This document shows, piece by piece, positions 36,979 to 45,277 of a stretch of DNA of 64,000 nt. A model generated the notes under the pieces. That model did not search any database. It was given only the letters and a program-made list of their open reading frames with translations, and had not been told where the DNA came from. The position numbers and the translations under genes are program-made. Positions within the stretch are counted from its first letter, which is position 1; each line of letters starts with the position of its first letter. Source of the stretch: Youhaiella tibetensis (GTDB taxonomy: Bacteria > Pseudomonadota > Alphaproteobacteria > Rhizobiales > Devosiaceae); contig NZ_CP041690.1 in assembly GCF_008000755.1 (NCBI RefSeq), forward strand, positions 3,576,501 through 3,640,500. The letters run 5' to 3'.

Positions 36979-37338
36979 TTATTCCACTACGATGTCGAGC
37001 TGCTGCTTCATCTCGCCGGTGGCGCCGTCGAAGATCCGCACCTGCATGGCCGGGCCGATCCTGTAGGTCACGCTCACCGTGCCGTTGCTGGCCACGGCCG
37101 AAACCACCTCGGCGCCCTGCGGCAGCCGCAGGGCCTGGGCGGCATAGGCGCCGGCCGGAGCGGTTGCGCTCGCCGGCGCGCTCTGCGATGAGCGATAGAC
37201 AAGTGCTATCGCGATGGCGATAAAGCCCACCAGCAACAAGCCGATCGAAAACATGAACGAGCGCTTGGCCCGCGCGATGATCGCCTGGGCTTCAGGCGAC
37301 AGGGTTTGATTTTCGGCCGATGGATCAGGAGCGCTCAT
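36979..37338 (-). CDS. small membrane protein, unknown function
   Basis: A 119-residue protein with a polar N-terminus, one membrane helix (about 29-49, FMFSIGLLLVGFIAIAIALVY) and a periplasmic beta-rich tail (VVSAVASNGTVSVTYRIGPAMQVRIFDGATG). It has the layout of DUF6476-like small membrane proteins of alphaproteobacteria; that name is tentative. Its ATG at 37338 overlaps the rluD ATG at 37337 in the opposite direction. A start at 37254 just before the helix is the only alternative. Confidence 0.65.
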   Translation of the reverse strand: MSAPDPSAENQTLSPEAQAIIARAKRSFMFSIGLLLVGFIAIAIALVYRSSQSAPASATAPAGAYAAQALRLPQGAEVVSAVASNGTVSVTYRIGPAMQVRIFDGATGEMKQQLDIVVE

Positions 37339-38356
37339 GCAGGACTTGTCCGGTGAGGAAATCGAATTCGAATACGTCGTCGAGCCCGCCGCGGCCGGCA
37401 CGCGCATGGACGCCTTGCTGGCCAGGGCACACACCGTCTTCAGTCGCAACCGCATCAAGGATCTGATCCTTGAAGGCGCCGTGACCGTCGACGGGGCACG
37501 GGTCGACGAGCCCAAATACCGCGTCAAGGCTGGCGAGACAATCGTTCTCATCGCCCCCGAGCCCGAAGACCCCGATCCGCAGCCCGAGGATATCCCGCTC
37601 GACATCCTCTATGAGGACGACCAGCTGATCGTCATCAACAAGCCCGTCGGCATGGTCGTGCACCCGGCCCCCGGCAGTTGGACCGGCACGCTGGTCAATG
37701 CCCTCATCTTCCATTGCGGAGCGAGCCTCAAGGGTATCGGCGGGGTCAAGCGCCCCGGCATCGTCCACCGGCTCGACAAGGATACGTCGGGCGTCATGGT
37801 CGCAGCCAAGACCGAACGCACCCTCAAGCACCTGGCCGCCCAGTTCGCCGATCACGGCCGCACCGGTCCCCTGCATCGCGCCTATACCGCCTATGCCTGG
37901 GGACGCACCGAAAGCGCCCGCGGCACGATCGATGCCCCCTTGGGCCGCGACCAGCACAACCGCCTCAAGCAGGCCGTGCGCCGCGACGGCAAGGAAGCAA
38001 TCACCCATTACCAGTCTCTCGCCCGCTTCGGCGACGAGGGCTGGGACATCACTAAGCTCACCTGCGAACTCGAGACCGGCCGCACCCACCAGATCCGCGT
38101 CCACATGACCCATATCGGTCATCCGCTGGTCGGGGACGCCGTCTATGCTCCCGGCTTCGCCACCAAGATCAACCGCCTGCCCGAGAACCTGCGCGCCATC
38201 GTCGCCGGTCTGGGCCGGCAGGCGCTCCACGCCGCCGAACTCGGCTTCGAGCATCCGGTGACCGGCGAGGAGATGTTCTTCGAGGCCGAACTGCCGGCCG
38301 ATCTGCTGGCCCTGGACGAGGCGCTGCAACCTTACGACCGCGCCTATGCTCGTTAA
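37337..38356 (+). CDS. rluD: 23S rRNA pseudouridine synthase, RluD type
   Basis: A 339-residue RNA-modifying enzyme. The S4 RNA-binding domain is at about 18-75 (MDALLARAHTVFSRNRIKDLI). The RluA-family catalytic domain follows, with the catalytic Asp in HRLDKDTSG (about residue 148) and GRTHQIRVHM. RluD modifies helix 69 of 23S rRNA (1911, 1915, 1917 in E. coli numbering). AGGAG stands six bases before the ATG at 37337. RluC is possible, but the length and the S4 context favour RluD. Confidence 0.92.
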   Translation: MQDLSGEEIEFEYVVEPAAAGTRMDALLARAHTVFSRNRIKDLILEGAVTVDGARVDEPKYRVKAGETIVLIAPEPEDPDPQPEDIPLDILYEDDQLIVINKPVGMVVHPAPGSWTGTLVNALIFHCGASLKGIGGVKRPGIVHRLDKDTSGVMVAAKTERTLKHLAAQFADHGRTGPLHRAYTAYAWGRTESARGTIDAPLGRDQHNRLKQAVRRDGKEAITHYQSLARFGDEGWDITKLTCELETGRTHQIRVHMTHIGHPLVGDAVYAPGFATKINRLPENLRAIVAGLGRQALHAAELGFEHPVTGEEMFFEAELPADLLALDEALQPYDRAYAR

Positions 38357-38563
38357 CAAAGCTTAAGGTGATTCCGCCCGCGTCCCGGTCTAGCTTGCAG
38401 ATGCGCCCTTTCCCGGCAACCTTTCGGAAAATCGCGCATTAAGAGTGACGGGCGGGTCTTATCAGCGCCCAAAATCGACCTATATATGCCCATGTGCCCT
38501 CCTGTGCCGTAAAGGACGGGACGGGTGCGCTCTGCCCGCAAAAGCGGGGGAAAGGGGACTACA

Positions 38564-39448
38564 ATGGCCCAGACCAATCTACCGGTTCTCTCGACCGAAG
38601 GTGGCCTTAGCCGCTATCTCCAGGAAATCCGCAAGTTCCCGATGCTGGAACCGGATGAGGAGTTCATGCTGGCCAAGCGCTACAAGGAGCACGCCGACCC
38701 CTCGGCTGCCCAGAAGCTCATCACCTCGCATCTGCGCTTGGTAGCGAAGATCGCGATGGGTTACCGTGGCTACGGCCTGCCGATCTCCGAGGTCATCTCG
38801 GAAGGCAATGTCGGCCTCATGCATGCCGTCAAGCGCTTCGAGCCCGACAAGGGCTTCCGCCTTGCGACCTATGCCATGTGGTGGATCCGCGCCGCCATCC
38901 AGGAATACGTTCTGCGGTCCTGGTCGCTGGTCAAGATCGGCACCACGGCTGCCCAGAAGCGCCTGTTCTTCAACCTGCGCAAGATCAAGGGACAGATCGC
39001 CGCCCTCGATGACGGCTCGCTCCATCCCGACCAGATCAAGCAGATCGCCACCACCCTCAACGTCTCGGAAGACGACGTGGTGTCCATGAATTCCCGCCTC
39101 ACCGGCGACGCCTCCCTCAACGCGCCCATGCGCGCCGACGAAGGGGCTTCCGAGTGGCAGGATTGGCTCGTGGACGACACGCCCGACCAGGAGACGGTGC
39201 TTGGCGACAGCGAGGAATACGACGAGCGCATGGGTCTTCTGACCAATGCCATGGACGTGCTCAACGACCGTGAAAAGGCCATCTTCCAGGCCCGGCGCCT
39301 GAAGGAAAACCCGGCCACGCTCGAAGAGCTCGCCCAGCAATACGACGTCTCGCGCGAACGCATCCGCCAGATCGAGGTCCGCGCCTTCGAAAAGGTCCAG
39401 GAAGCCGTCCAGACCGCCGCCCGCGACCGGGCCCGCGAAAACGCCTGA
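38564..39448 (+). CDS. rpoH: heat-shock sigma factor RpoH
   Basis: A 294-residue sigma-32. Region 2 contains LRLVAKIAMGYRGYGLPISEV and the core-binding and -10 helices (LATYAMWWIRAAIQEYVLRSWSLVKI). The RpoH box is QKRLFFNLRKIK. Region 4 ends with LEELAQQYDVSRERIRQIEVRAFEKVQ. GGGGA precedes the ATG at 38564; the upstream in-frame GTG at 38525 lacks support. Some Hyphomicrobiales have two RpoH proteins and I cannot tell which this is. Confidence 0.95.
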   Translation: MAQTNLPVLSTEGGLSRYLQEIRKFPMLEPDEEFMLAKRYKEHADPSAAQKLITSHLRLVAKIAMGYRGYGLPISEVISEGNVGLMHAVKRFEPDKGFRLATYAMWWIRAAIQEYVLRSWSLVKIGTTAAQKRLFFNLRKIKGQIAALDDGSLHPDQIKQIATTLNVSEDDVVSMNSRLTGDASLNAPMRADEGASEWQDWLVDDTPDQETVLGDSEEYDERMGLLTNAMDVLNDREKAIFQARRLKENPATLEELAQQYDVSRERIRQIEVRAFEKVQEAVQTAARDRARENA

Positions 39449-39472
39449 ACCCGACGCGATCGATAAAACCAG

Positions 39473-39496
39473 CAAAGCCGCCGCAAGGCGGCTTTG
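39473..39496 (+). terminator. terminator after rpoH
   Basis: A perfect ten-base stem CAAAGCCGCC/GGCGGCTTTG with tetraloop GCAA, 25 bases after the rpoH stop and 12 before the converging higA stop. It can serve both directions. Confidence 0.88.
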
Positions 39497-39508
39497 TCGC
39501 ATCCGGGA

Positions 39509-39808
39509 TCAGGCCGCCGCGGGCTGATACCGAACGACGTGTATTTCGGCTTCCCGCTTGCGCTGCTGGGCGATGTCCCATCCGGTCTGCATTCGCAGCA
39601 TCGTCTCCATCCCGATCCCGAACGCCTTCTCGAACCGCAGCGCCATCTCCGGCGAAAGCGACGACCTCTGGTTGAGGAGCGCGGAGAGCGCCGGACGCGT
39701 CACCCCAAGGATGTTGGCGGCATCCGTGACCGTCAGCCCATAGGCCTCCACGATCTCGGTCTTGAGAAAGTCGCCGGGGTGCGGCGGCATCATGCCCATC
39801 TCTTCCAT
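39509..39808 (-). CDS. higA: HigA family antitoxin
   Basis: A 99-residue protein with a Cro/CI helix-turn-helix (about 25-80: YGLTVTDAANILGVTRPALSALLN, then SPEMALRFEKAFG). The HPGDFLKTEI opening is typical of HigA. It follows the toxin gene after seven bases, the toxin-first order characteristic of hig loci. GAGG stands before the ATG at 39808; other in-frame ATGs follow within six codons. It is expected to neutralise HigB and repress the operon through the palindrome at 40118. Confidence 0.9.
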   Translation of the reverse strand: MEEMGMMPPHPGDFLKTEIVEAYGLTVTDAANILGVTRPALSALLNQRSSLSPEMALRFEKAFGIGMETMLRMQTGWDIAQQRKREAEIHVVRYQPAAA

Positions 39809-39815
39809 GTTGGCC

Positions 39816-40106
39816 TCAATGATAGTCTTCCAGGTCGAGGTCATCGACGATCGGGGGAACACCGACAACGTTGAATGTCAGGCGCCAGTTGGCAGAGATA
39901 TGCGCCGACCAGACACCCTTGCGGTCCCCAGACAGTTGGTGAAGCCGCCAGGTCGGCAACGCCCGAAGCTCCTCGATCGTCTCCACGTACCTCAAAGCGG
40001 CAACGATCTTGCGAATCTTGTCCACGAGGGCGGGCGGCAACCCGGACGGATCGTCCGAGCGATAAAACCTTCGCAACCCCTTATGCCGGATCGTCCCGAT
40101 GATCAT
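39816..40106 (-). CDS. higB: HigB/RelE-type mRNA interferase toxin
   Basis: A 96-residue toxin of the RelE fold. It begins MIIGTIRHKGLRRFYRSDD and has LRALPTWRLHQLSGDRKG and AHISANWRLTFNV, the conserved HigB strands with the basic and aromatic residues used in ribosome-dependent mRNA cutting. The ATG at 40106 is chosen for this family start, with a weak GCAGG before it. It is first in the higBA operon. Confidence 0.9.
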   Translation of the reverse strand: MIIGTIRHKGLRRFYRSDDPSGLPPALVDKIRKIVAALRYVETIEELRALPTWRLHQLSGDRKGVWSAHISANWRLTFNVVGVPPIVDDLDLEDYH

Positions 40107-40117
40107 AGCCTGCGAAG

Positions 40118-40145
40118 GTGTATCGTGTAAAGTTACACGATACAC
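40118..40145. promoter_or_regulatory. higBA operator palindrome
   Basis: A perfect 13-base inverted repeat: GTGTATCGTGTAA (40118-40130) and TTACACGATACAC (40133-40145), spaced by two bases and 11 bases upstream of higB. It is the expected autorepression site for HigA. Confidence 0.8.
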
Positions 40146-40244
40146 TCATCCCCTGAGCGCCCATTCGGCCGCCAGTCAACCGCAGCGACACGCGTCCGTC
40201 TCTTGGGATTTCTCCCATGCCGCTTAGCCGCTGGAATTCGCCGT

Positions 40245-41006
40245 TCAGATTCCCTTCAGAACACCGGAAATCTCGTTCAGGAATTCATCCTTGGCCCGGG
40301 GCCCGGCCATGACCGAGGTCTTTTTCTTGTCCTTGATCAGCTTGGCGAAAATCACCCGTTGCTCGCCCTTGTCGGCCCAGCCGACGAACCAGCCCAGCCG
40401 CAGCGGCCCCTTGGCGATGTAGCTCGTGCCGGTCTTGCCGCGCACGGTCCAGCCGCCCGCCTCGAACACCGGCATGGTCTCGCGCGTCTTGGCCAGCGCC
40501 TCGAGCGACACCGGCAGCCGGTCCTCCAGCAGCTTGGCGACGAACGCCACCTGCTGGCGCGGTGTGATCCGCAGCGACGTGTTGAGCCAGGCCTTGTTCA
40601 GCCCACCCGAGACGTCGGCGTTGCCATAGTCGAAATCGGCCACGAACCGGGCGAAGGTCTCCATACCCATTTGCCGGGTCAGCACCCGCGAATACCAGAG
40701 TACGGAATCGCGCAGCCAGGTCCTGGGCGTGGTCGTCGCCTTGTCCTCGGGCTTGTTGACCCCGTATTCGGCCTTCCACGGCAGCGCCGGGTGATCGCCG
40801 TCCTTGAGCCAACCGGTCTCGAATCCCATCACCGCCAGCGGCACCTTGAAGGTCGAGGCCGGTGTGTTGGGCTGGTCGCAGTCCTCGCCCGCCTCGTGGA
40901 TCACCGCCTTGCTTTGCCCATCGACAATGAGCAGGCAACCCTCTTCCGCCATGGCCGGAGTGGCGAGGGCGAGCCCCAAAAAGATACCAGAAACCAAGTG
41001 CTTCAC
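40245..41006 (-). CDS. class D beta-lactamase-like protein (OXA family)
   Basis: A 253-residue periplasmic serine hydrolase with a signal peptide (about 1-20, AMA-E). Class D motifs are in order: STFK with the nucleophile Ser (about 52-55), an SVLWYS segment at the SxV position, FDYGNAD (YGN) and GKTGTS (KTG). The SxV motif reads S-V-L, a deviation. It starts with GTG at 41006, whose GGAGGTAA ribosome site lies in the end of the thiN gene, two bases upstream. Coupled translation with thiN is therefore expected. Whether it gives resistance or works on peptidoglycan is unknown. Confidence 0.85.
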   Translation of the reverse strand: MKHLVSGIFLGLALATPAMAEEGCLLIVDGQSKAVIHEAGEDCDQPNTPASTFKVPLAVMGFETGWLKDGDHPALPWKAEYGVNKPEDKATTTPRTWLRDSVLWYSRVLTRQMGMETFARFVADFDYGNADVSGGLNKAWLNTSLRITPRQQVAFVAKLLEDRLPVSLEALAKTRETMPVFEAGGWTVRGKTGTSYIAKGPLRLGWFVGWADKGEQRVIFAKLIKDKKKTSVMAGPRAKDEFLNEISGVLKGI

Positions 41007-41008
41007 GC

Positions 41009-41692
41009 TTACCTCCGTAATGCGGAGAGCAAGGCCGGCAAGTGTGACTTTTCCACGATCAGCAGCCAGGGCGTATCGTCGGCCGGCTCGATTTCGATGC
41101 GTTCGGTTAAGGATTCGTTAGAGGTGCCGATGAGCCCGCCCTGCTCCAGGTGCAACCCGTCGAGGGGGTAGAGCAGTCCTTCCGAATGCACGAAATCGAT
41201 CGGCGCCAGGGGGTAGATCGAGACCCGCTCGCCCTTGGGAAGACGGAACGCGAACGGCCCGCTCATCGCCAGTGCCACGTCGTGCTCGTCCGAGAGGATG
41301 ATCCGCCGCTCGCGCGCGAACCGGGTTGCCGCGCTGATGGCCGAAAGCGTGTGGTCGAACCGCCGCCCCGTCATCCCCAGCGCCACCGTCACCGGCGCGC
41401 GCGTCGAATAAAGGCTCTTCTCGAAGTCGGTGGTGATCTGCTCGCCGATGTGAAACACCCGCGTCGCCTCCGGCCACCCTTCCGGGTCCGAGATCGAATC
41501 CAGGTCCCCGATGATGGCATCGGGCACCAGCCCCGCCTCCATGATGGCATCGCCCCCGCTGTCGGCGCCCACGAGCCGGGCGCCCTGGGCCGAAAGCCGT
41601 TTGAGCAGCGGCACGTCCACGGCGCCGCCGCCGACGATCACGAGAAGCCCATCCACGACGAAGGGCAGGCCAGACTGGTTTGGGTCTTGCAC
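41009..41692 (-). CDS. thiN: thiamine pyrophosphokinase
   Basis: An enzyme of about 227 residues that transfers pyrophosphate from ATP to thiamine, making TPP. Signature segments are GADSGGDAIMEAGLVPDAIIGDLDSIS (here split: the GADSGGD and IGDLDSIS parts are diagnostic), DFEKSL, and LGMTGRRFDHTL. The C-terminal thiamine-binding domain follows. The frame is open further upstream, but that part reads back through the riboswitch of the thiBPQ operon. I take GTG 41692. Thiamine salvage is completed by the neighbouring transporter. The beta-lactamase-like gene follows two bases after its stop. Confidence 0.88.
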   Translation of the reverse strand: MQDPNQSGLPFVVDGLLVIVGGGAVDVPLLKRLSAQGARLVGADSGGDAIMEAGLVPDAIIGDLDSISDPEGWPEATRVFHIGEQITTDFEKSLYSTRAPVTVALGMTGRRFDHTLSAISAATRFARERRIILSDEHDVALAMSGPFAFRLPKGERVSIYPLAPIDFVHSEGLLYPLDGLHLEQGGLIGTSNESLTERIEIEPADDTPWLLIVEKSHLPALLSALRR

Positions 41693-41723
41693 GGAACGAT
41701 AACTCTCTCTATGTCTCAAGCCG

Positions 41724-41808
41724 TCTCGCTGGGGTGTTCCGGGTTTCCCGGAGCTGAGAGTTACCCATTGAACCTGAACCAGGTCATGCTGGCGGAGGAA
41801 GTTCGAGA
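41724..41808 (+). ncRNA. TPP riboswitch (THI element)
   Basis: The conserved pieces are in order: GGGGTG (from 41731), a short hairpin GTTCCGGGTTTCCCGGA, GCTGAGAG (about 41753-41760), ACCC, GAACCTGAACCAGGTCATGCTGG, and GCGGAGGAA. TCTCG (41724-41728) pairs with CGAGA (41804-41808) as P1. It lies 84 bases upstream of thiB and senses TPP, shutting the transporter off when thiamine is plentiful. No strong terminator follows, so translational control of thiB is plausible. Confidence 0.95.
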
Positions 41809-41892
41809 TGGCAAGGGTCGCCCGTCTCGCGTCCCCGACCATTCCTGTTCCCTTCTCGTTACATGACCGCAACGACCCGAAGGGAACGACCC

Positions 41893-42903
41893 ATGGTCAA
41901 ATCCATCCGCTTCGCGCTTGCGGTTCTTGCCGGCCTTGCCGCGGCTTTGCCCGCGGCGGCCCAGGAAGCGCCCACGCTCACCATCTACACCTATGACGGC
42001 TTCGCCTCCGAGTGGGGCCCCGGCCCCGGCCTCAAGAAAGGCTTCGAGGCTCAGTGCAACGGCTGCACCGTCAATTTCGTCGCTGCCGATTCCTCGATCG
42101 GCGCCCTGCGCAAGGTCCAGCTCGAAGGCGCCACCACCGAGGCCGACATGATCCTCGGCCTTGATACCGCCACCGCTGGAGAAGCCCGCGCCACCGGCCT
42201 CTTCGCCGAACATGGCCTCGATATCCAGGGGCTCTCCCTGCCCGTCGCCTGGACCGACAAGGAATTCGCTCCCTTCGACTGGGGCTATTTCGCCTTCGTC
42301 TACAACAAGACCAAGGTCCCCAACCCGCCCAGGTCCTTCGAGGACCTCATCGCGATGCCCGAGAGCTTCAAGATCGTCATCGAGGACCCGCGCTCGGACA
42401 CCCCCGGCTTCGGCCTCCTTCTCTGGATCAAGGCCGCCTATGGCGACAAGGCTCCCGAGATCTGGAAGGGCCTCAAGCCCCATATCCTGACCATGGCCAA
42501 GGGCTGGTCAGAGGCTTACGGCCTCTTCCTCAAGGGCGAGGCCGACATGGCCATGTCCTACACCACCTCGCCCGCCTACCACGCCGTGGCCGAGAACGAC
42601 GAGAACTACGCCTTCGCCGAATTCACCGAGGGCCATTACCCGCAGATCGAGGTGGCGGGCATCCTCAAGTCTTCGCCGCACCAGGAACTGGCCAGGCAAT
42701 TCCTCGCCTATCTTACCAGCAAGGAAGCCCAGACCATCATCCCGACGACCAACTGGATGTACCCGGTGGTCGATATCGGCGATGCCCTGCCGGCCGCCTT
42801 CAACGCCCAGCCCAAGCCCGCCAAGGTGCTCGAGCTCGACGAAGCCACCATCACCGCCAATTCCAAGTCCTGGATCGATGAAGCCCTCGCTGCCATCCAG
42901 TGA
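41893..42903 (+). CDS. thiB: thiamine ABC transporter, periplasmic binding protein
   Basis: A 336-residue binding protein with a signal peptide (about 1-22, AAA-Q). The family segments LTIYTYDGFASEWGPGP, DWGYFAFVYNK and SYTTSPAYH (thiamine pocket) and the WMYPV region near the end are present. AGGGAA precedes the ATG at 41893. It is first in the riboswitch-controlled thiBPQ operon. Confidence 0.95.
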   Translation: MVKSIRFALAVLAGLAAALPAAAQEAPTLTIYTYDGFASEWGPGPGLKKGFEAQCNGCTVNFVAADSSIGALRKVQLEGATTEADMILGLDTATAGEARATGLFAEHGLDIQGLSLPVAWTDKEFAPFDWGYFAFVYNKTKVPNPPRSFEDLIAMPESFKIVIEDPRSDTPGFGLLLWIKAAYGDKAPEIWKGLKPHILTMAKGWSEAYGLFLKGEADMAMSYTTSPAYHAVAENDENYAFAEFTEGHYPQIEVAGILKSSPHQELARQFLAYLTSKEAQTIIPTTNWMYPVVDIGDALPAAFNAQPKPAKVLELDEATITANSKSWIDEALAAIQ

Positions 42904-44509
42904 GGATCGGCTGATCCTGCCGTCCCGCCCGCTCCGCCTTTTTGGCGGAGCGGCAACGGCCCTCTTCATTGCCGGCCTGGTGGTCATGGTCCTCTGGTCC
43001 ATCCTCCATGCCGCCGCCAATGAGCCGCAGGTCGCCCAGTCCACCATCGACATTCCGCACCTCCTGCGGATGACTTCGATCCAGGCCGGTCTGACCACCA
43101 TCCTCTCGCTTGTCGTCGGCACGGCGCTGGCCTGGTGCCTCAACCGCCTCACTTTTCCGGGCCGCGGGCTGGTCGTCGGTCTCTTCGCCGCCGCCATCGT
43201 CACCCCGGGGCTGATCGTTGCCTTCGGGCTGCTCTCGGTCTGGGGCCGCAACGGCTGGATCAACGCGGCCCTGTCCCCGCTCGGCCTTTCCATCGGCAAC
43301 CCGATGTTCGGCCTGCCCGGCATCCTCTTCGCCCACGTCATTCTCGATGCCGCCTTCGCCGCCCGTGTGCTGCTCGCCCGGCTCGACGGCATCCCCACCG
43401 CGCGCCTCAAGACCGGCCAGAGCCTGGCGCTCGGCCCCGTCCAGCGCTTCGCCATGATCGATTGGCCCGCCATCCGCGGCGCCCTGCCCGGCCTCGCCGC
43501 CATCATCTTCCTCATCGCCTTCACCAGCTTCCCCATCGTGCTGCTGCTCGGGGGCGGCCCCGCCAACCAGACGCTGGAAGTGGCGATCTATTCGGCCGTC
43601 CGCCTCGATTTCGACCTGCGCGGCGCCGTCAATCTCGCGCTCGTCCAGATCGGGGTGTGCTCGGCCATCATCCTGCTCGCCTCGGCCCTGGCGCCGGTCC
43701 CGACCAGCCTCGGCCCGTCCGGGGGCCAATCCTGGGCCGACCGGCCGGCGGCTCGCGCCTTTCAATGGCTGATCCTCCTCGTCTGCCTCCTGGCCTTCGT
43801 GCTGCCACTGCTTTCGGTGCTCATCGATGGCCTCGCTCCCGGCCTGCGCGGCATTCTCGCCGTCACCGGCCGCGACAGCTTCAAGGCCGCCATTGTCACC
43901 AGCCTCGTCATCGGCCTGGCCTCGGCCACGCTCTGCGTGCTCTTCGCGCTGTTGCTCGCCATGGCGCGCGCCACTACCGCCCGGCACCTTGCCCGCATCG
44001 GCCTGGGCGCCCCCGCCTATGCCTATCTGGCCGTCCCCGCCGTGGTGCTGGCGCTCGGCTTCTTCCTGCTCGTGCGCAACATGGGCATCCGCGCCGACAC
44101 GGCCGCGCCCTATGTCGTGGTCATCGCCAATGCCCTGCTCTCGCTGCCCTTCGCCATCGCCACCCTCGGCCCGCCGCTCGAGGCCATCGCGCGTGGCCAG
44201 GGCCGCCTCGTGCGCGCCCTGGGGCTCACCGGCTGGCAGCAGTTCGCACTGGTGGAATTCCCCCTGCTCGGGCGCGACCTCGGCGTCGCCTTCGCCCTCG
44301 CCTTCTGCTTCTCGCTGGGCGATCTCGGCGTCATCTCGCTCTTCGGCACGCAGGATTTCGCCACCCTCCCGCTCCTCATGTACCGGGCTCTTGGCACCTA
44401 TCGCAGCAATGACGCCGCCGTCATCGCTGCCCTCATGCTCATCCTCGCCCTCCTCGCCTTCATCGGCCTGCCGCGCCTTTTCGAAAAGCTCGCCAATGCT
44501 CAAGCTTGA
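42878..44509 (+). CDS. thiP: thiamine ABC transporter, permease
   Basis: A 543-residue inner-membrane protein made of two fused permease halves, giving about twelve helices. Each half ends with an EAA-type loop (LKTGQSLALGPVQRFAMIDWPAI in the first, RALGLTGWQQFALVEFPLL in the second) that docks the ATPase ThiQ. The ATG at 42878 overlaps the end of thiB by 26 bases. Confidence 0.94.
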   Translation: MKPSLPSSEDRLILPSRPLRLFGGAATALFIAGLVVMVLWSILHAAANEPQVAQSTIDIPHLLRMTSIQAGLTTILSLVVGTALAWCLNRLTFPGRGLVVGLFAAAIVTPGLIVAFGLLSVWGRNGWINAALSPLGLSIGNPMFGLPGILFAHVILDAAFAARVLLARLDGIPTARLKTGQSLALGPVQRFAMIDWPAIRGALPGLAAIIFLIAFTSFPIVLLLGGGPANQTLEVAIYSAVRLDFDLRGAVNLALVQIGVCSAIILLASALAPVPTSLGPSGGQSWADRPAARAFQWLILLVCLLAFVLPLLSVLIDGLAPGLRGILAVTGRDSFKAAIVTSLVIGLASATLCVLFALLLAMARATTARHLARIGLGAPAYAYLAVPAVVLALGFFLLVRNMGIRADTAAPYVVVIANALLSLPFAIATLGPPLEAIARGQGRLVRALGLTGWQQFALVEFPLLGRDLGVAFALAFCFSLGDLGVISLFGTQDFATLPLLMYRALGTYRSNDAAVIAALMLILALLAFIGLPRLFEKLANAQA

Positions 44510-45134
44510 TGCCCTGACCTACGCCCATCCGGGCTCCGGTCTCACCTACCGCTTCGACCTGCGCGCCTATCCGGGGCAGGTCACCGCCATCACCGGCCCC
44601 TCGGGCTCGGGCAAGTCGACCCTGCTCGATCTCATCGCCGGCTTCCTTCGCCCGACCTCGGGCACCATGACGCTCGACAGCCTCGATCTCGTGCCCCTGC
44701 CGCCCGAGAAGCGTCCGGTTTCGCTGCTCTTCCAGTCCGAAACCCTCTTCGAGCACCTCTCCGCCGAGCGCAACATCGCCCTCGGCCTGCCCCCGCGGAC
44801 ACCGCGCGCCGAAGCCGCGTCCCGCATCGCCGCCGCCCTTTCCGAAGTCGGCCTCCCCGAAGTCGGCACGCAGCGCGCCGCGACCCTCTCGGGCGGGCAG
44901 AAACAGCGCGTCGCGCTCGCCCGCACGCTCCTGCGCGGCCGCCCGATCCTGCTTCTGGACGAACCCTTCTCGGCCCTCGACGACGAAACCCGCATCGCCA
45001 CCCGCACCCTGGTGCGCAACCTCACTCAGGCCCACCGCTGGCACACCATCCTCGTCAGCCACCACGCCGACGACGTCGCCTCGATGGCGACCGTGAAATA
45101 CCGGATCGAAGCGGGAGAACTGGTCGAGGGCTAG
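44496..45134 (+). CDS. thiQ: thiamine ABC transporter, ATP-binding protein
   Basis: A 212-residue ATPase. Walker A GPSGSGKS, Q-loop LLFQSETLFEHL, signature LSGGQKQRVALAR, Walker B ILLLDEPFSALD and the H-loop (SHHADD) are all intact. It overlaps thiP by 14 bases and closes the thiBPQ operon. Confidence 0.95.
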   Translation: MLKLDALTYAHPGSGLTYRFDLRAYPGQVTAITGPSGSGKSTLLDLIAGFLRPTSGTMTLDSLDLVPLPPEKRPVSLLFQSETLFEHLSAERNIALGLPPRTPRAEAASRIAAALSEVGLPEVGTQRAATLSGGQKQRVALARTLLRGRPILLLDEPFSALDDETRIATRTLVRNLTQAHRWHTILVSHHADDVASMATVKYRIEAGELVEG

Positions 45135-45169
45135 GCGCCTCCCACCCGGGCACGACCGGGCCGGCACGT

Positions 45170-45193
45170 CTCCCTCCCCCTGTTGGGAGGGAG
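45170..45193. repeat. GC-rich interspersed palindrome
   Basis: CTCCCTCCC and GGGAGGGAG around the loop CCTGTT, followed by GCAAGGTGGGGGTGGG. It resembles the elements at 20491-20569 and appears to be a dispersed intergenic repeat. Confidence 0.5.
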
Positions 45194-45227
45194 CAAGGTG
45201 GGGGTGGGCCAGCATCCCAAAACAAAA

Positions 45228-45254
45228 GTGGCCCCGACATCGCGTCGGGGCCAC
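45228..45254. terminator. bidirectional terminator after thiQ
   Basis: A perfect 11-base stem GTGGCCCCGAC/GTCGGGGCCAC with a five-base loop, AAAA before it and CAAATT after, between convergent stops at 45134 and 45278. Confidence 0.85.
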
Positions 45255-45277
45255 CAAATTCATTCGCGTGCCAAACC

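Noticed and set aside
42851-44503. A 550-residue Glu/Gly-rich open frame on the minus strand
   Set aside because: It is antisense to thiP, with no ribosome site or family resemblance.
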